From the NCBI RefSeq assembly GCF_000270245.1, contig NC_015635.1, positions 5,518,001-5,582,000 on the forward strand: a stretch of DNA of 64,000 nt, written 5' to 3'. The translations under genes and the position numbers were made by a program. Shown here one piece after another: positions 17,453 through 25,782 of the stretch. Source of the DNA: Microlunatus phosphovorus NM-1 (lineage in GTDB: Bacteria > Actinomycetota > Actinomycetes > Propionibacteriales > Propionibacteriaceae). The notes under the pieces are model-generated. The model saw only the letters and a program-made list of their open reading frames with translations. It searched no databases and had not been told where the DNA came from. Positions within the stretch are counted from its first letter, which is position 1. The number at the start of each line of letters is the position of its first letter.

Positions 17453-18046
17453 ACCGCTTCCAGTTCGTCGCCGACCACCAAGACACCTTCGAGGTGAAGC
17501 GGTTGTGCGAAGTCGTCGAGATCAACCGTTCCTCGTTCTACGCCTGGCAGGACGCTGCACCGACCCGAGAACAGCGGGCCGCCGCTGATGCCGAGCTGGA
17601 GGAACGGATCCGGGCCGTGCACGATGACGACAACACGTGCGGGGCGCCACGGATCACCGCCGAGCTCAACGACGGCGTCGGCGCCGAGGATCGGGTCAAC
17701 CGCAAGCGCGTCGCCCGGGTGATGCGGGAGCGGGGCATCGCCGGCTATCGGCGCCGTCGCCGGGTCCGCACCACGATCCCCGAGCCCGCTGACCAGAAGG
17801 TGCCCGACCTGCTGAGACGCGACTTTACCGCCCCCGCGGCCAACCGCCGCTATGTCGGTGACATCACCTATTTGCCGTTGTCGGACGGGGAGAACCTGTA
17901 CCTGGCCACCGTGATTGACTGCTACTCCCGCCGGCTGGTCGGCTGGGCCGTCGCCGACCACATGCGCACCGAGCTCGTCGAGGACGCACTCAAGGCCGCC
18001 GAGGCGACCCGGGGCAGCCTGGCTGGGGCGATCTTCCACAGCGATT
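17449..18046 (+). pseudogene. IS3-family transposase OrfB, 5' part
   Basis: From GTG 17449 the frame gives typical OrfB sequence: INRSSFYAWQ, CGAPRITAELN, RKRVARVMRERGIAGYRRR, and the first catalytic Asp in RRYVGDITYLPL. At AIFHSD, the second catalytic Asp position, the frame runs into the RIT terminal repeat and adds 16 foreign residues before stopping at 18096. The remainder resumes at 21502. Confidence 0.9.
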
Positions 18047-18132
18047 ATGCCGAGGTTGGCGTTATGCCGCGGATTCTTTGTTGTGCTTGCGGTTGAGGGG
18101 TTGTTGGTCTGATTCCTCGGCTTAACGTCTCG
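18041..18132. repeat. RIT left terminal inverted repeat (92 bp)
   Basis: Begins GCGATTATGCCGAGG and ends CTTAACGTCTCG. I compared it base by base with the reverse complement of 21387-21478 and found no mismatch. Confidence 0.95.
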
Positions 18133-18189
18133 TCGTCTCGTGGTTAGCGTCCGCGGTGTCCACACACCAGTTCGCGGGAGGAGACGACG

Positions 18190-19395
18190 ATGCGGGAGAT
18201 GGTTCAGCAGATCGGCGAGGTGGTCATCGCCGAGCTTCGGGCGGCTGGCTACATGGAGTCGACGATCGGCCAGTATCAGAAGTCGATCAAGGCGCTGAGC
18301 GTGCTCGCTGAGCCCGGGGGCGGTGTCTACACGGTCTCGCTGGGCAAGGTGTTCGCTGCGATGACGACCAGTCCTCGCACGGGTCGGTTCAGCGCACAGC
18401 GCCGCTTCGACTTCTGCCGGCTGGTGAGGTTGTTCGACAGCTACATGGCGACCGGGCAGGTGGATCTGGCGACGCAGAAGCGCGGCGGTGGCGGCGCTTG
18501 GCCCGGGTCGGAGGAGCTGGCGGCGCTGGCCCGGTCGTGGGCGGCGGAGATGGTTCAGCGGGGTCTGGCAGCGGCGACCCGCGACGCCTACGGTCGCGTC
18601 GCCCGGGCATACCTGGTCTTCCTGGAGTCGCGCGGCTTGTCCTGTCTCTCCGAAGCCGATGGTGCCAGTGTGCTTGCATTCCTGGCCTCGCTGCGAGCCC
18701 GGTGGGCGGTGTCGTCGTTGCCGTGGCTGATCTCCAACTTCCGCCCCTTCCTGAAGTTCACTGGCCGCACCGATCTGGTCGACGCGCTGGCTCTGGCCGG
18801 GGTGAGACGCCACCACACGATCCTTCCTGTCTTGGACGACCAGGACCTGGAGGCGGTTGTCCGAGCTTGCGGGTCACAGCAGGTCCGTGCTCGGGATGCG
18901 GCGATCACGCTGCTCGCCGTGACGACCGGCCTGCGGGCCTGCGACCTGGTCAGTCTGCGCCTGGTCGACGTCGACTGGCGGACGCAGACGATCGCGATCG
19001 TGCAGCAGAAGACGCACAACCCGTTGACGGTGCCGTTGGCGCCGCTGGTCGCGTCCAGACTCGCCGACTACATCCTCGACGAACGGCCTGCCTCGGCCGA
19101 TGATCATGTGTTCCTGCGGGTGAAGGCACCACACACCCGTCTTGGTGATCATGCCGCGATCCACCGGGTCACGGCGAACATCTTCGCCAAGGCCGGAGTC
19201 GCGGACGTGAAGGCCGGGAGCCGGTTGCTGCGCCACAACGCCGCCTCACGGCTGCTGCGCGCGGGTGTGGCGGTGCCCACCATCTCGGCCGTCTTGGGAC
19301 ATGCCAGCCCGGAGTCGACCAACATCTACCTCAGCGTCGACCACGACCGGCTGCTCGAGTGCGTCCTCCCCGTTCCCGCCGGTGCCCGGTCATGA
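18190..19395 (+). CDS. RIT tyrosine recombinase A
   Basis: 401 residues. N-terminal core-binding (SAM-like) region (ATRDAYGRVARAYLVFLESR). Catalytic domain with box I Arg in VTTGLRACDLVSLRLVDVDW, a beta-hairpin Lys (AIVQQKTHNPLTVPL), box II SRLLRHNAASRLL, GHASPES, and the nucleophile Tyr in TNIYLSVDHD. All catalytic positions appear present. The ATG lies 8 bases after a GGGAGGAG ribosome binding site. It is the first of three coupled genes. The next start overlaps its stop (ATGA). Confidence 0.92.
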   Translation: MREMVQQIGEVVIAELRAAGYMESTIGQYQKSIKALSVLAEPGGGVYTVSLGKVFAAMTTSPRTGRFSAQRRFDFCRLVRLFDSYMATGQVDLATQKRGGGGAWPGSEELAALARSWAAEMVQRGLAAATRDAYGRVARAYLVFLESRGLSCLSEADGASVLAFLASLRARWAVSSLPWLISNFRPFLKFTGRTDLVDALALAGVRRHHTILPVLDDQDLEAVVRACGSQQVRARDAAITLLAVTTGLRACDLVSLRLVDVDWRTQTIAIVQQKTHNPLTVPLAPLVASRLADYILDERPASADDHVFLRVKAPHTRLGDHAAIHRVTANIFAKAGVADVKAGSRLLRHNAASRLLRAGVAVPTISAVLGHASPESTNIYLSVDHDRLLECVLPVPAGARS

Positions 19396-20342
19396 CCGGC
19401 CACGCGTTCACCAGCGTGTTCGGACCCCAGATCGAGCAGTACCTGGCATTCAAGGAGAAGCTGGGCTTCCACGGGTTGTCGAGGATCTGGTACCTGACCA
19501 AGTTCGACGCCTACTGTGACGCCCACGACCGCCAGGTCTTCGACCGGGCCACCGTCGAGGGCTGGGTGATCGCGCAGTCGGCCCACTCGGGCCGCTACCG
19601 ATCCTGGATGTCCTACATCCGCGACTTCGGCCGATGGCTGGTCGTCCACGACGATCCCGCCGCCTACGTCCTCTCCGATCAGTGGATAGCAGGTGTGGTC
19701 CCGTCTCACCCCTACCTGTTGACCACCGCTGAGATCGACGCATTCTTCACCGCCGCAGCTCAGCTGCACGCGCAGTCGCCGTGGCGATGGCAGGCGGTGG
19801 CGTTCTTCACGCTGATGCACTGCTGCGGGATCAGGACCGGTGAGGCTCGTGCGCTGCTGACCGAGCAGGTGGATCTGCGTCGCGGCAACCTCGACATCGT
19901 GTGGTCCAAGGCCAACCGCAGTCGCCGGCTCCCGCTGACCGAGCCGATCCTCGCCGTGCTCGCCGCCTGCGACCAGGAGTCGCACCTGCGGTTTCCGCAG
20001 CGTCGGACCTTCTTCGTGTCCGCGGCCGGGAACCCGGTCACCGCCGCGACGGTCGGCACCATCTTCCACCGGATCTGGGACCAGGCCCGACTGCCCAGAC
20101 CCGTCGGTGGCACCCAGCCGAGGCCCTACGACTTCCGTCACCACTTCGCCTACGCCAACCTCGAACGCTGGATGGCCCAGGGCAAGGACGTGACCGCGTT
20201 GCTGCCCTACCTGTCCCGTTACATGGGCCACGCCGGCTTGGAGTCCACCTACTACTACGTCCACACCTCGCCGGACTTCCTGAACGCCTACGCCCATCTC
20301 ACCGCCAACTCCGCGGCAGTGCTGCCCGAGGCCGGGTTCTGA
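19392..20342 (+). CDS. RIT tyrosine recombinase B
   Basis: 316 residues from the ATG overlapping the previous stop. Core-binding segment FGPQIEQYLAFKEKLGFHGL. Catalytic Arg in MHCCGIRTGEARALL, Lys in DIVWSKANRSRRLPL, box II RPYDFRHHFAYANL, GHAGLES, and Tyr in TYYYVHTSP. Strand exchange in RIT elements is believed to need all three recombinases. Overlaps recombinase C by one base (TGATG). Intact. Confidence 0.92.
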   Translation: MTGHAFTSVFGPQIEQYLAFKEKLGFHGLSRIWYLTKFDAYCDAHDRQVFDRATVEGWVIAQSAHSGRYRSWMSYIRDFGRWLVVHDDPAAYVLSDQWIAGVVPSHPYLLTTAEIDAFFTAAAQLHAQSPWRWQAVAFFTLMHCCGIRTGEARALLTEQVDLRRGNLDIVWSKANRSRRLPLTEPILAVLAACDQESHLRFPQRRTFFVSAAGNPVTAATVGTIFHRIWDQARLPRPVGGTQPRPYDFRHHFAYANLERWMAQGKDVTALLPYLSRYMGHAGLESTYYYVHTSPDFLNAYAHLTANSAAVLPEAGF

Positions 20343-21379
20343 TGCGACGCGACCCGAGCACCGACGCCCCGGACTTCTTCAGCCTCGCCCGGGACTACCT
20401 GCACGGCTACATGCCGAAGGTCCAACGACTCTCACCGCACACGATCCAGGCCTACCGGATCAGCCTGGAGTGCTTCTTGGACTACCTCCACGAGATCGAA
20501 CACGTCGAACGATCACACGTCACCTTCGACCAGTTCGAGTACGCCCACCTGAAAGCGTGGCTGGTCTGGATGAGCGAGCAGCGGCACTACGCACCGAGGA
20601 CGGTCGCGCTGCGCCTCAGCACCGTGAAAGCGTTCCTGGCCTACGCATCACGAGAAGACATCACCTTGATCGCGCTCAGCCAAGCAGCCAAGAACCTGAA
20701 GGCACCAGCCAGCCCCCGAGCACCCATCGACTACCTCAACGAAGCCGAGACCCGGGCCATCCTGAACGCCCCGACCGGCCGGACCGCCAAATCACGCCGC
20801 AACCGGATGCTGCTGATCCTGCTCTACGACACCGCCGCCCGCGTCAGCGAGATCACCAGCCTGACCCTGCAAGACCTCCAGCTCAACCCGCCGGGCCGCA
20901 TCTCGCTGACCGGCAAAAGGAACAAGACCCGCACCGTTCCCCTGACCGGCAAAACGATCGAACACCTGCACATCTACCTCGACGAGTTCCACGCCAGCCA
21001 CCGCACTCTGCCGGCCACCAGGCCGGTGTTCTACAGCCTGCACGCCGGAACACCGACCCAGCTGTCCGTCGACACCGTCTCCGCCGTGCTGAAACAGGCC
21101 GCCGACACGGCACGAACCGCCTGCCCCTCGATCCCGGCCAACATCCACTGCCACATGCTGCGCAAGACCAAAGCGATGGACCTCTACCAGCAAGGGATCC
21201 CGCTGCCCATCATCATGCGACTCCTCGGCCACGAGAACGCCTCAACCACCGCAGCCTTCTACGCCTTCGCGACCCTCGACATGATGCGCCAAGCCATCAA
21301 CGCCGCCACCCCAGCGATCACCACCACCAGCGCGCCACTCACCGACGACAGACTGCGCACCCTCTACAGCCTCCGCTGA
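20342..21379 (+). CDS. RIT tyrosine recombinase C
   Basis: 345 residues from the ATG at 20342, chosen because it overlaps the B stop and begins a good N-terminus (MRRDPSTDAPDFFSLARDYL). Core-binding part LSPHTIQAYRISLECFLDYL. Catalytic Arg in DTAARVSEITSLTLQDL, Lys in LTGKRNKTRTVPL, box II CHMLRKTKAMDLYQ, where the usual H of L-R-H is K, GHENAST, and Tyr in AAFYAFATLD. Last gene before the right terminal repeat, which begins 8 bases after its stop. Confidence 0.92.
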   Translation: MRRDPSTDAPDFFSLARDYLHGYMPKVQRLSPHTIQAYRISLECFLDYLHEIEHVERSHVTFDQFEYAHLKAWLVWMSEQRHYAPRTVALRLSTVKAFLAYASREDITLIALSQAAKNLKAPASPRAPIDYLNEAETRAILNAPTGRTAKSRRNRMLLILLYDTAARVSEITSLTLQDLQLNPPGRISLTGKRNKTRTVPLTGKTIEHLHIYLDEFHASHRTLPATRPVFYSLHAGTPTQLSVDTVSAVLKQAADTARTACPSIPANIHCHMLRKTKAMDLYQQGIPLPIIMRLLGHENASTTAAFYAFATLDMMRQAINAATPAITTTSAPLTDDRLRTLYSLR

Positions 21380-21386
21380 ACACCAC

Positions 21387-21478
21387 CGAGACGTTAAGCC
21401 GAGGAATCAGACCAACAACCCCTCAACCGCAAGCACAACAAAGAATCCGCGGCATAACGCCAACCTCGGCATAATCGC
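21387..21478. repeat. RIT right terminal inverted repeat (92 bp)
   Basis: Reverse complement of 18041-18132 with no mismatch. Begins CGAGACGTTAAG and ends GGCATAATCGC. Confidence 0.95.
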
Positions 21479-21479
21479 A

Positions 21480-21501
21480 GTTAACCCGATTTCGGGTTAA
21501 C
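21480..21501. repeat. 22-bp palindrome at RIT right junction
   Basis: GTTAACCCGA-TT-TCGGGTTAAC, a perfect palindrome with 2-base centre, sits between the right RIT repeat and the resumed IS3 reading frame (TCC-GAC-CAC at 21502). No counterpart exists at the left junction. It is not part of OrfB, so it came with the RIT element or an earlier event. Confidence 0.8.
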
Positions 21502-21800
21502 TCCGACCACGGCTCGGTCTACACCTCCGCCGCCTACGCCCGGCTCTGCGCCGACCTGGGCGTCATCCAGTCGATGGGAGCGGTCGGCACCAGCGCGGAC
21601 AACAGCCTCGCCGAATCGTTCAACGCCACCCTGAACGCGAGATCCTGCAAGATCACCACAGTTGGCCCGACGAGGCGGTCTGCCGCCGCCAGGTGTTCCG
21701 CTGGATCGTGCGCTACAACACCCGCCGCCGACACACCTACTGCGGCCACACGGCCCCGACCACCTACGAGACAACCGCTAGGCTTCCCCTAGCGGCATGA
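21502..21800 (+). pseudogene. IS3-family transposase OrfB, 3' part, with frameshift
   Basis: The frame resumes SDHGSVYTSAAYARLCADLG and reaches the catalytic Glu in NSLAESFNATL. A single base is then missing after CTGAA at 21635. Restoring it gives the normal C-terminus (REILQDHHSWPDEA, RWIVRYNTRRRHTYCGH) to a stop at 21798-21800. So OrfB carries both a RIT insertion and a 1-nt deletion. Confidence 0.85.
21775..21795 (+). terminator. Stem-loop at the end of IS3 orfB
   Basis: CCGCTAGG and CCTAGCGG form a perfect 8-bp stem with a 5-base loop, overlapping the last OrfB codons. No U-run follows, so termination strength is uncertain. Confidence 0.45.
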
Positions 21801-22172
21801 AACCCACCCCGTGTCCAAAGTCCGGGGGTAAGGCCCTCCTGATCACGAAGCCGAACTAACCAGACGAGATGGGCGGCCGCGTGAGTCAGCGGATCGCGGT
21901 CAGAAGCCATCCTCGAGCAGCTTGTGCACCTTCGCCCTGGTCCAGGGCCGACCGGGTGGCTAGATCGACCGGCATTGCGAGCACCCGTTGGTGGACGGCT
22001 GACTCCGGGTCCCGATCTCCGGCTAACCCTGTGAGCGTAGATCGGTCTACGGGAGGCGTCAGCCCATCCACGCACGCCCACCTAGGGTCCCCCTGTAGGT
22101 GCAATTGCCGACTGAGTGCTTCCCGGGCTCGACTAGGCCCAGTCGATCCCCACGCGGACCTGTTTGTCTGGG
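21801..22172. other. Spacer downstream of lacI-type gene, holds a second operator
   Basis: No convincing gene. It includes the right end of the IS3 element and, at 22036-22051, a near-exact copy of the LacI operator. A leftward open frame at 21886-22104 is short and unsupported. Confidence 0.4.
22036..22051. promoter_or_regulatory. Second LacI-type operator
   Basis: CGTAGATCGGTCTACG, palindromic, differing by one central base from the operator at 23287-23302 (CGTAGATCAGTCTACG). Located 120 bases beyond the 3' end of the lacI-type gene, suited to looping across that gene or marking a lost regulated promoter. Confidence 0.65.
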
Positions 22173-23207
22173 CTAGTTCCGGGGGCTGAGCGGGCGGGTG
22201 GATCCGCGAGCCCTCAGCTCCGGCGTCTGCTGGATATGTCGAGGATCGGTTCTGCCGTCCCGGAGCCGCTCCAGCAGCAACGTGGCGGCGACCCCACCCA
22301 TGGCGTGGCCGAACTGGTCAACCGTGGTCAAGGAGATCGCCGGATGCCCGGCCAGCTCGACGTCGTCATAGCCGACCACTGCAATCTGCTCAGACTGGCC
22401 TGCTTCGCTGACCGCCCGCAAGACCGCAATCGCCAAGGCATCGTGGCCGGCGAAGATCGCCGAGGGCAACGGCCGACCGCGGCTGAGCAGCTGGACCGCC
22501 GCATCATAGGCCTCCTCCTCGGACTCGACGAAGGTCACGTCGGGCTCCAGGCCGGCCTGCTTCATCCGGCTGGTATACGTCGCCAGCCGCGCGGCATGCG
22601 GCGACTGCGGCGTCGGCGGCCGCATCGTCAGGTGGGAGATGCGCCGATGGCCGAGGTCGAGCAGATGGTCCATCACCAGGGTCGCCCCCGCCTTGTCATC
22701 GCCGGTCACGGTGTCGTAGAAGGCTGACTGCTCATGCCGGCCGAGCAGCACCAGGGGAACCCTGGCCGCAAGGCTCTCCAACTGTTCGGCGGGCACCTGG
22801 GAGGCGATGGCGATGACGCCGTCCATCTGCCGGTCGAGCAGCGCGTCCAGCACAGCCGTCGCGCTCAAGTAGCCCAGCCCGGGGGCGACCATCAGCTGGT
22901 ATCGCGACTCGGCCAGCCTCGTGGCTGCTCCGGAGACGACCTGGTTGAAGTAGTCGTTGCCCAGGTGCGGGATCTCGAAGCCGATGGTGAAGCCGGACCC
23001 ACGCAGCGCCCGCGCCCCGGCCAGCGGCCGGTAGTTCAGCTCAGCGATCACCGCCTCGACCCGTTCCCGCATCGCCGGACTCACACCGTAGGCGTTGCGG
23101 ATCACCTTCGACACGGCAGCCCGGGAGACGCCGGCAGCGGCCGCGACGTCAGAGATCGACGGTCGCTTGGTCAGCGCTGCTGACTCGGACTGGTTCTGAG
23201 CGGTCAC
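22173..23207 (-). CDS. LacI-family transcriptional regulator of the rhamnoside locus
   Basis: 344 residues from the GTG at 23207, preceded by AAAGGGGG; the longer frame to 23282 would cross the promoter. N-terminal LacI helix-turn-helix ISDVAAAAGVSRAAVSKV followed by hinge helix NYRPLAGARALRG, then a periplasmic-binding-protein-like sensor domain (GFEIPHLGNDYFNQVVSGA, DGVIAIASQVPAEQL, AIFAGHDALAIAVLRAVSE, VVGYDDVELAGHPAISLTTV). Divergent from a sugar ABC operon with which it shares a regulatory region containing a palindromic operator, so it most likely represses that operon and possibly itself. The effector is probably a rhamnose-containing sugar, inferred from the GH78 gene. Confidence 0.92.
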   Translation of the reverse strand: MTAQNQSESAALTKRPSISDVAAAAGVSRAAVSKVIRNAYGVSPAMRERVEAVIAELNYRPLAGARALRGSGFTIGFEIPHLGNDYFNQVVSGAATRLAESRYQLMVAPGLGYLSATAVLDALLDRQMDGVIAIASQVPAEQLESLAARVPLVLLGRHEQSAFYDTVTGDDKAGATLVMDHLLDLGHRRISHLTMRPPTPQSPHAARLATYTSRMKQAGLEPDVTFVESEEEAYDAAVQLLSRGRPLPSAIFAGHDALAIAVLRAVSEAGQSEQIAVVGYDDVELAGHPAISLTTVDQFGHAMGGVAATLLLERLRDGRTDPRHIQQTPELRARGSTRPLSPRN

Positions 23208-23275
23208 CGCAGCCCCCTTTCGCCTCGTTGCCCCAGGACCCGCGGGCCCAGCGTAACAAAAGCTTCGTAGACCGG

Positions 23276-23304
23276 TTGACACGTTGCGTAGATCAGTCTA
23301 CGTT
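23276..23304 (+). promoter_or_regulatory. Promoter and LacI operator of the sugar ABC operon
   Basis: TTGACA (23276-23281) and TACGTT (23299-23304) are spaced 17 bases, a good sigma-70-type arrangement. The palindrome CGTAGATCAGTCTACG (23287-23302) fills the spacer and touches the -10, so bound LacI protein would exclude RNA polymerase. A half site CGTAGACCGG lies just upstream near 23265. Confidence 0.75.
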
Positions 23305-23387
23305 TACGCACATCGACGCCGATTGAAACGTCACAATCGGCCCTTATCCGAAGGCCGCCCCGCGTGGCCACGACCAATGGAGTTTTG

Positions 23388-24722
23388 ATGGCAGTTCGCC
23401 GCAAGTGGTACCTGGGGGCGCTGACCGCTGCGCTGGCCGCCCCGCTCGCGTTCAGCGCCTGCAGCGCGGGAAGTCTCGGCAGCGCCGAGGGAGGCGGAGC
23501 CCAGGGCGCCACCTCGATCACGTTCCTCGTCGACAGCGGCGACCAGACGGTCGCCAGCGCCAACGCGATCATCAAGGCCTTCCAGGCCAAGAATCCTGAC
23601 ATCACTGTGAAGATGGACACCCGACCGGGCGGCTCCGACGGTGACAACATCGTCAAGACCAAGCTGTCGACCGGCGACATGGCCGACGTGTTCGCCTACA
23701 ACAACGGCTCGCTGCTGCAGGCGCTCAAGCCCGCCCAGAACCTGGTGCCGCTGGATGACCAGTCGTGGGCCGGCCAGCTCGAGCAGACGTTCGTCGACTC
23801 GACCAAGGGCTCCGACGGCAAGCTGTACGGCGGCCCCTGGGGCAGCTCGTTCGGCGGCGGCGTGCTCTACAACATCCCGCTGTACAAGAAGCTCAACCTG
23901 CAGGTCCCCAAGACCTGGGACGAGTTCATCGCCAACAGCAAGAAGATCAAGGATGACGGCTCCGCGGCCCCGGTCGAGCAGACCTACGGCGACTCCTGGA
24001 CCGCCCAGATGCTGGTGCTGGCCGACTACCACAACGTCGAGGCCCAGATCCCCGACTTCGCCGAGCAGTACACCGCCGGCAAGATCAAGTTCGCCACCAC
24101 GCCCGAGGCCCGCGCCGGGTTCGAGCACATCCAGCAGGTCGCCGACGAGGGTCTGCTGAACAAGGACTTCGCGTCGGCGAAGATGACCGACGGGGTCAAG
24201 GCCGTCGCTACCGGCACCGCCGCGCAGTACCCGCAGATCGGTGCGGTGGCCCCCAACATCGAGACCGTCGCCCCCGGTAAGTCCGACGACGTCGGCTTCT
24301 TCGCCCTCCCCGGCGCCGACGCCTCCTCCAACGGCATGACGGTGTGGCCAGGTAGCGGCATGTACATCCCGAAGACGACCGAGGGCGCCAAACTGGACGC
24401 GGCGAAGAAGTTCATCGCCTTCGCCACCACCCAGGAAGGCTGCGACGCCTACTCGCAGGGTTCCCCGCCGCAGGGTCCGTTCATGTCGAAGGCGTGCAAG
24501 CTGCCGACCGACGTCTCCCAGGTCGCCAAGGACACCCAGGCCTACTTCGACGCCGGCAAGGCCACCCCTGCCCTGGAGTTCAAGTCCCCGATCAAGGGCC
24601 CGTCGCTGGAGCAGATCTGTGTCCAGGTCGGCACCGGCCAGGTCGACGCCCAGAAGGGCGCCGAGCTGTACGACCAGGACGTCAAGAAGCAGGCGCAGCA
24701 GCTGGGTCTGCCTGGCTGGTAG
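23388..24722 (+). CDS. Sugar ABC transporter substrate-binding lipoprotein (family 1)
   Basis: 444 residues from the ATG at 23388, with GGAG 6 bases upstream. Signal peptide MAVRRKWYLGALTAALAAPL with lipobox FSAC, so it is anchored to the membrane outer face. The mature part is a family 1 solute-binding protein (ITFLVDSGDQTVASANAIIK, STGDMADVFAYNNGS, YGGPWGSSFGGGVLYNIPLY, WDEFIANSKKI). First gene of the operon. It delivers an oligosaccharide, probably rhamnose-containing given the downstream GH78 enzyme. No ATPase gene is present here, so a shared MsiK-type ATPase elsewhere is likely (inference from actinobacterial sugar ABC systems). Confidence 0.92.
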   Translation: MAVRRKWYLGALTAALAAPLAFSACSAGSLGSAEGGGAQGATSITFLVDSGDQTVASANAIIKAFQAKNPDITVKMDTRPGGSDGDNIVKTKLSTGDMADVFAYNNGSLLQALKPAQNLVPLDDQSWAGQLEQTFVDSTKGSDGKLYGGPWGSSFGGGVLYNIPLYKKLNLQVPKTWDEFIANSKKIKDDGSAAPVEQTYGDSWTAQMLVLADYHNVEAQIPDFAEQYTAGKIKFATTPEARAGFEHIQQVADEGLLNKDFASAKMTDGVKAVATGTAAQYPQIGAVAPNIETVAPGKSDDVGFFALPGADASSNGMTVWPGSGMYIPKTTEGAKLDAAKKFIAFATTQEGCDAYSQGSPPQGPFMSKACKLPTDVSQVAKDTQAYFDAGKATPALEFKSPIKGPSLEQICVQVGTGQVDAQKGAELYDQDVKKQAQQLGLPGW

Positions 24723-24855
24723 CCACCCGCGGACCCACGGGACCGCACAGTCAACGACGACGCGTCCTGCCGCCGGCGCCGACACCATCCGGTGCCGCAC
24801 CATCCGGGCCGCACCATTCGGTGCCGGCGGCAGGACTACACGAAAGGGCTTCGCC

Positions 24856-25782
24856 ATGGCGAACACACTCAGCACGTCGAAGGCGACTCCGCTGGCGCCA
24901 GCCATGCGGGGCCTCCGAAAACCGCCCCGGAAGCGGCAGGGTCCCTACCCGCTGTGGTTCCTGCTGATCCCCGGGATCATCTACTTCATCTTCTTCATCG
25001 TGCCCACGCTGGCCTCGTTCTACTACTCCTTCACCCGGTGGGACCTGTTCACCGCCACCTGGATCGGGATCGAGAACTACCAGACCTTCTTCCAAGAGCA
25101 GGCGCTGGTCATCGGTCTGCGCAACACCTTGATCTACGCCGTCCTCACCTCCGGACTCAAGGTGGTGCTCGGCTTCCTGCTCGCCCTGTTCCTGACCTCG
25201 AAGATCATCGCCCGCGGCTACCTCCGCTCGGTCATCTTCTTCCCCGTCCTGGTCAGTGCAATCGGCGTCGGTATCACGTTCACGATCTTGATGAACCCCG
25301 AGACCGGCCTGATCAACGTCGCCCTCGCCAAGATCGGCATCGACGGACCCGGCTGGCTCACCAACCCGAGCCTGGCGATCATCTCCATCGCCCTCGTCGA
25401 CGTGTGGAAAGGCGTCGGCCTGGCCACCGTGATCTTCATCGCCGGACTCGTCTCCATCCCCGGCGAGTACTACGAGGCCGCCGAGGTCGACGGCGCCGGC
25501 AAGCTCGCCGTCATCCGCAACATCATGCTGCCGCTCGCCCGGCCAGCGATCGCCTCCGTCATCACCTTGTCCCTGATCGGCGGACTCCGCTCCTTCGAGC
25601 TGATCTGGTCGATGACCAAAGGCGGACCAGGATTCGCCTCCGACGTGATCGCCTCGGTGATCTACAAGCAGTACCAGGCCGGCTTCTACGGCCTGTCCAC
25701 CGCCGGCAGCGTCGTGCTGTTTCTGCTCGTCACCATCATCATGGTGCCGCTGACTCGCTGGCTCAACCGAGGAGAGGTCTGA
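24856..25782 (+). CDS. Sugar ABC transporter permease, MalF/UgpA type
   Basis: 308 residues from the ATG at 24856, after a GAAAGGG site. Six membrane segments starting FLLIPGIIYFIFFIVPTLAS. The cytoplasmic EAA loop that docks the ATPase reads EYYEAAEVDGAGKLAVIRNI, followed by MLPLARPAIASV. The frame extends upstream, but that part lies in the intergenic region after the binding-protein stop. The stop overlaps the next permease start (TGATG), giving coupled synthesis of the two-subunit channel. Confidence 0.92.
   Translation: MANTLSTSKATPLAPAMRGLRKPPRKRQGPYPLWFLLIPGIIYFIFFIVPTLASFYYSFTRWDLFTATWIGIENYQTFFQEQALVIGLRNTLIYAVLTSGLKVVLGFLLALFLTSKIIARGYLRSVIFFPVLVSAIGVGITFTILMNPETGLINVALAKIGIDGPGWLTNPSLAIISIALVDVWKGVGLATVIFIAGLVSIPGEYYEAAEVDGAGKLAVIRNIMLPLARPAIASVITLSLIGGLRSFELIWSMTKGGPGFASDVIASVIYKQYQAGFYGLSTAGSVVLFLLVTIIMVPLTRWLNRGEV

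Larger units (their letters stand above)
18041..21478 (+). mobile_element. RIT element: three tyrosine recombinases in 92-bp inverted repeats
   Basis: A 3438-bp unit bounded by perfect 92-bp inverted repeats enclosing three consecutive, overlapping tyrosine-recombinase genes on one strand. This is the layout of recombinase-in-trio elements known in several bacterial phyla. Each end contains two copies of TTATGCCG spaced about 16 bases, likely recombinase-binding sites. It is inserted inside the second catalytic-Asp motif of an IS3 orfB. Perfect repeats and open genes suggest recent movement. Confidence 0.9.
17090..21840 (+). mobile_element. IS3-family element interrupted by a RIT element
   Basis: orfA and the 5' part of orfB lie at 17090-18046 and the 3' part of orfB at 21502-21800, separated by the RIT element at 18041-21478. 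The right side carries a terminal-repeat-like sequence GTGTCCAAAGTCCGGGGG near 21810-21830. I could not find a matching left repeat, so outer boundaries are approximate. It cannot transpose on its own as drawn. Confidence 0.75.

Noticed and set aside
17104-18816. 570-codon leftward open frame
   Set aside because: Antisense to IS3 orfA/orfB and RIT recombinase A and spans a terminal repeat; composition is shadow-like.
23331-24905. 524-codon leftward open frame
   Set aside because: Antisense to the solute-binding lipoprotein gene, extremely Gly/Leu/Val-rich with no motif.
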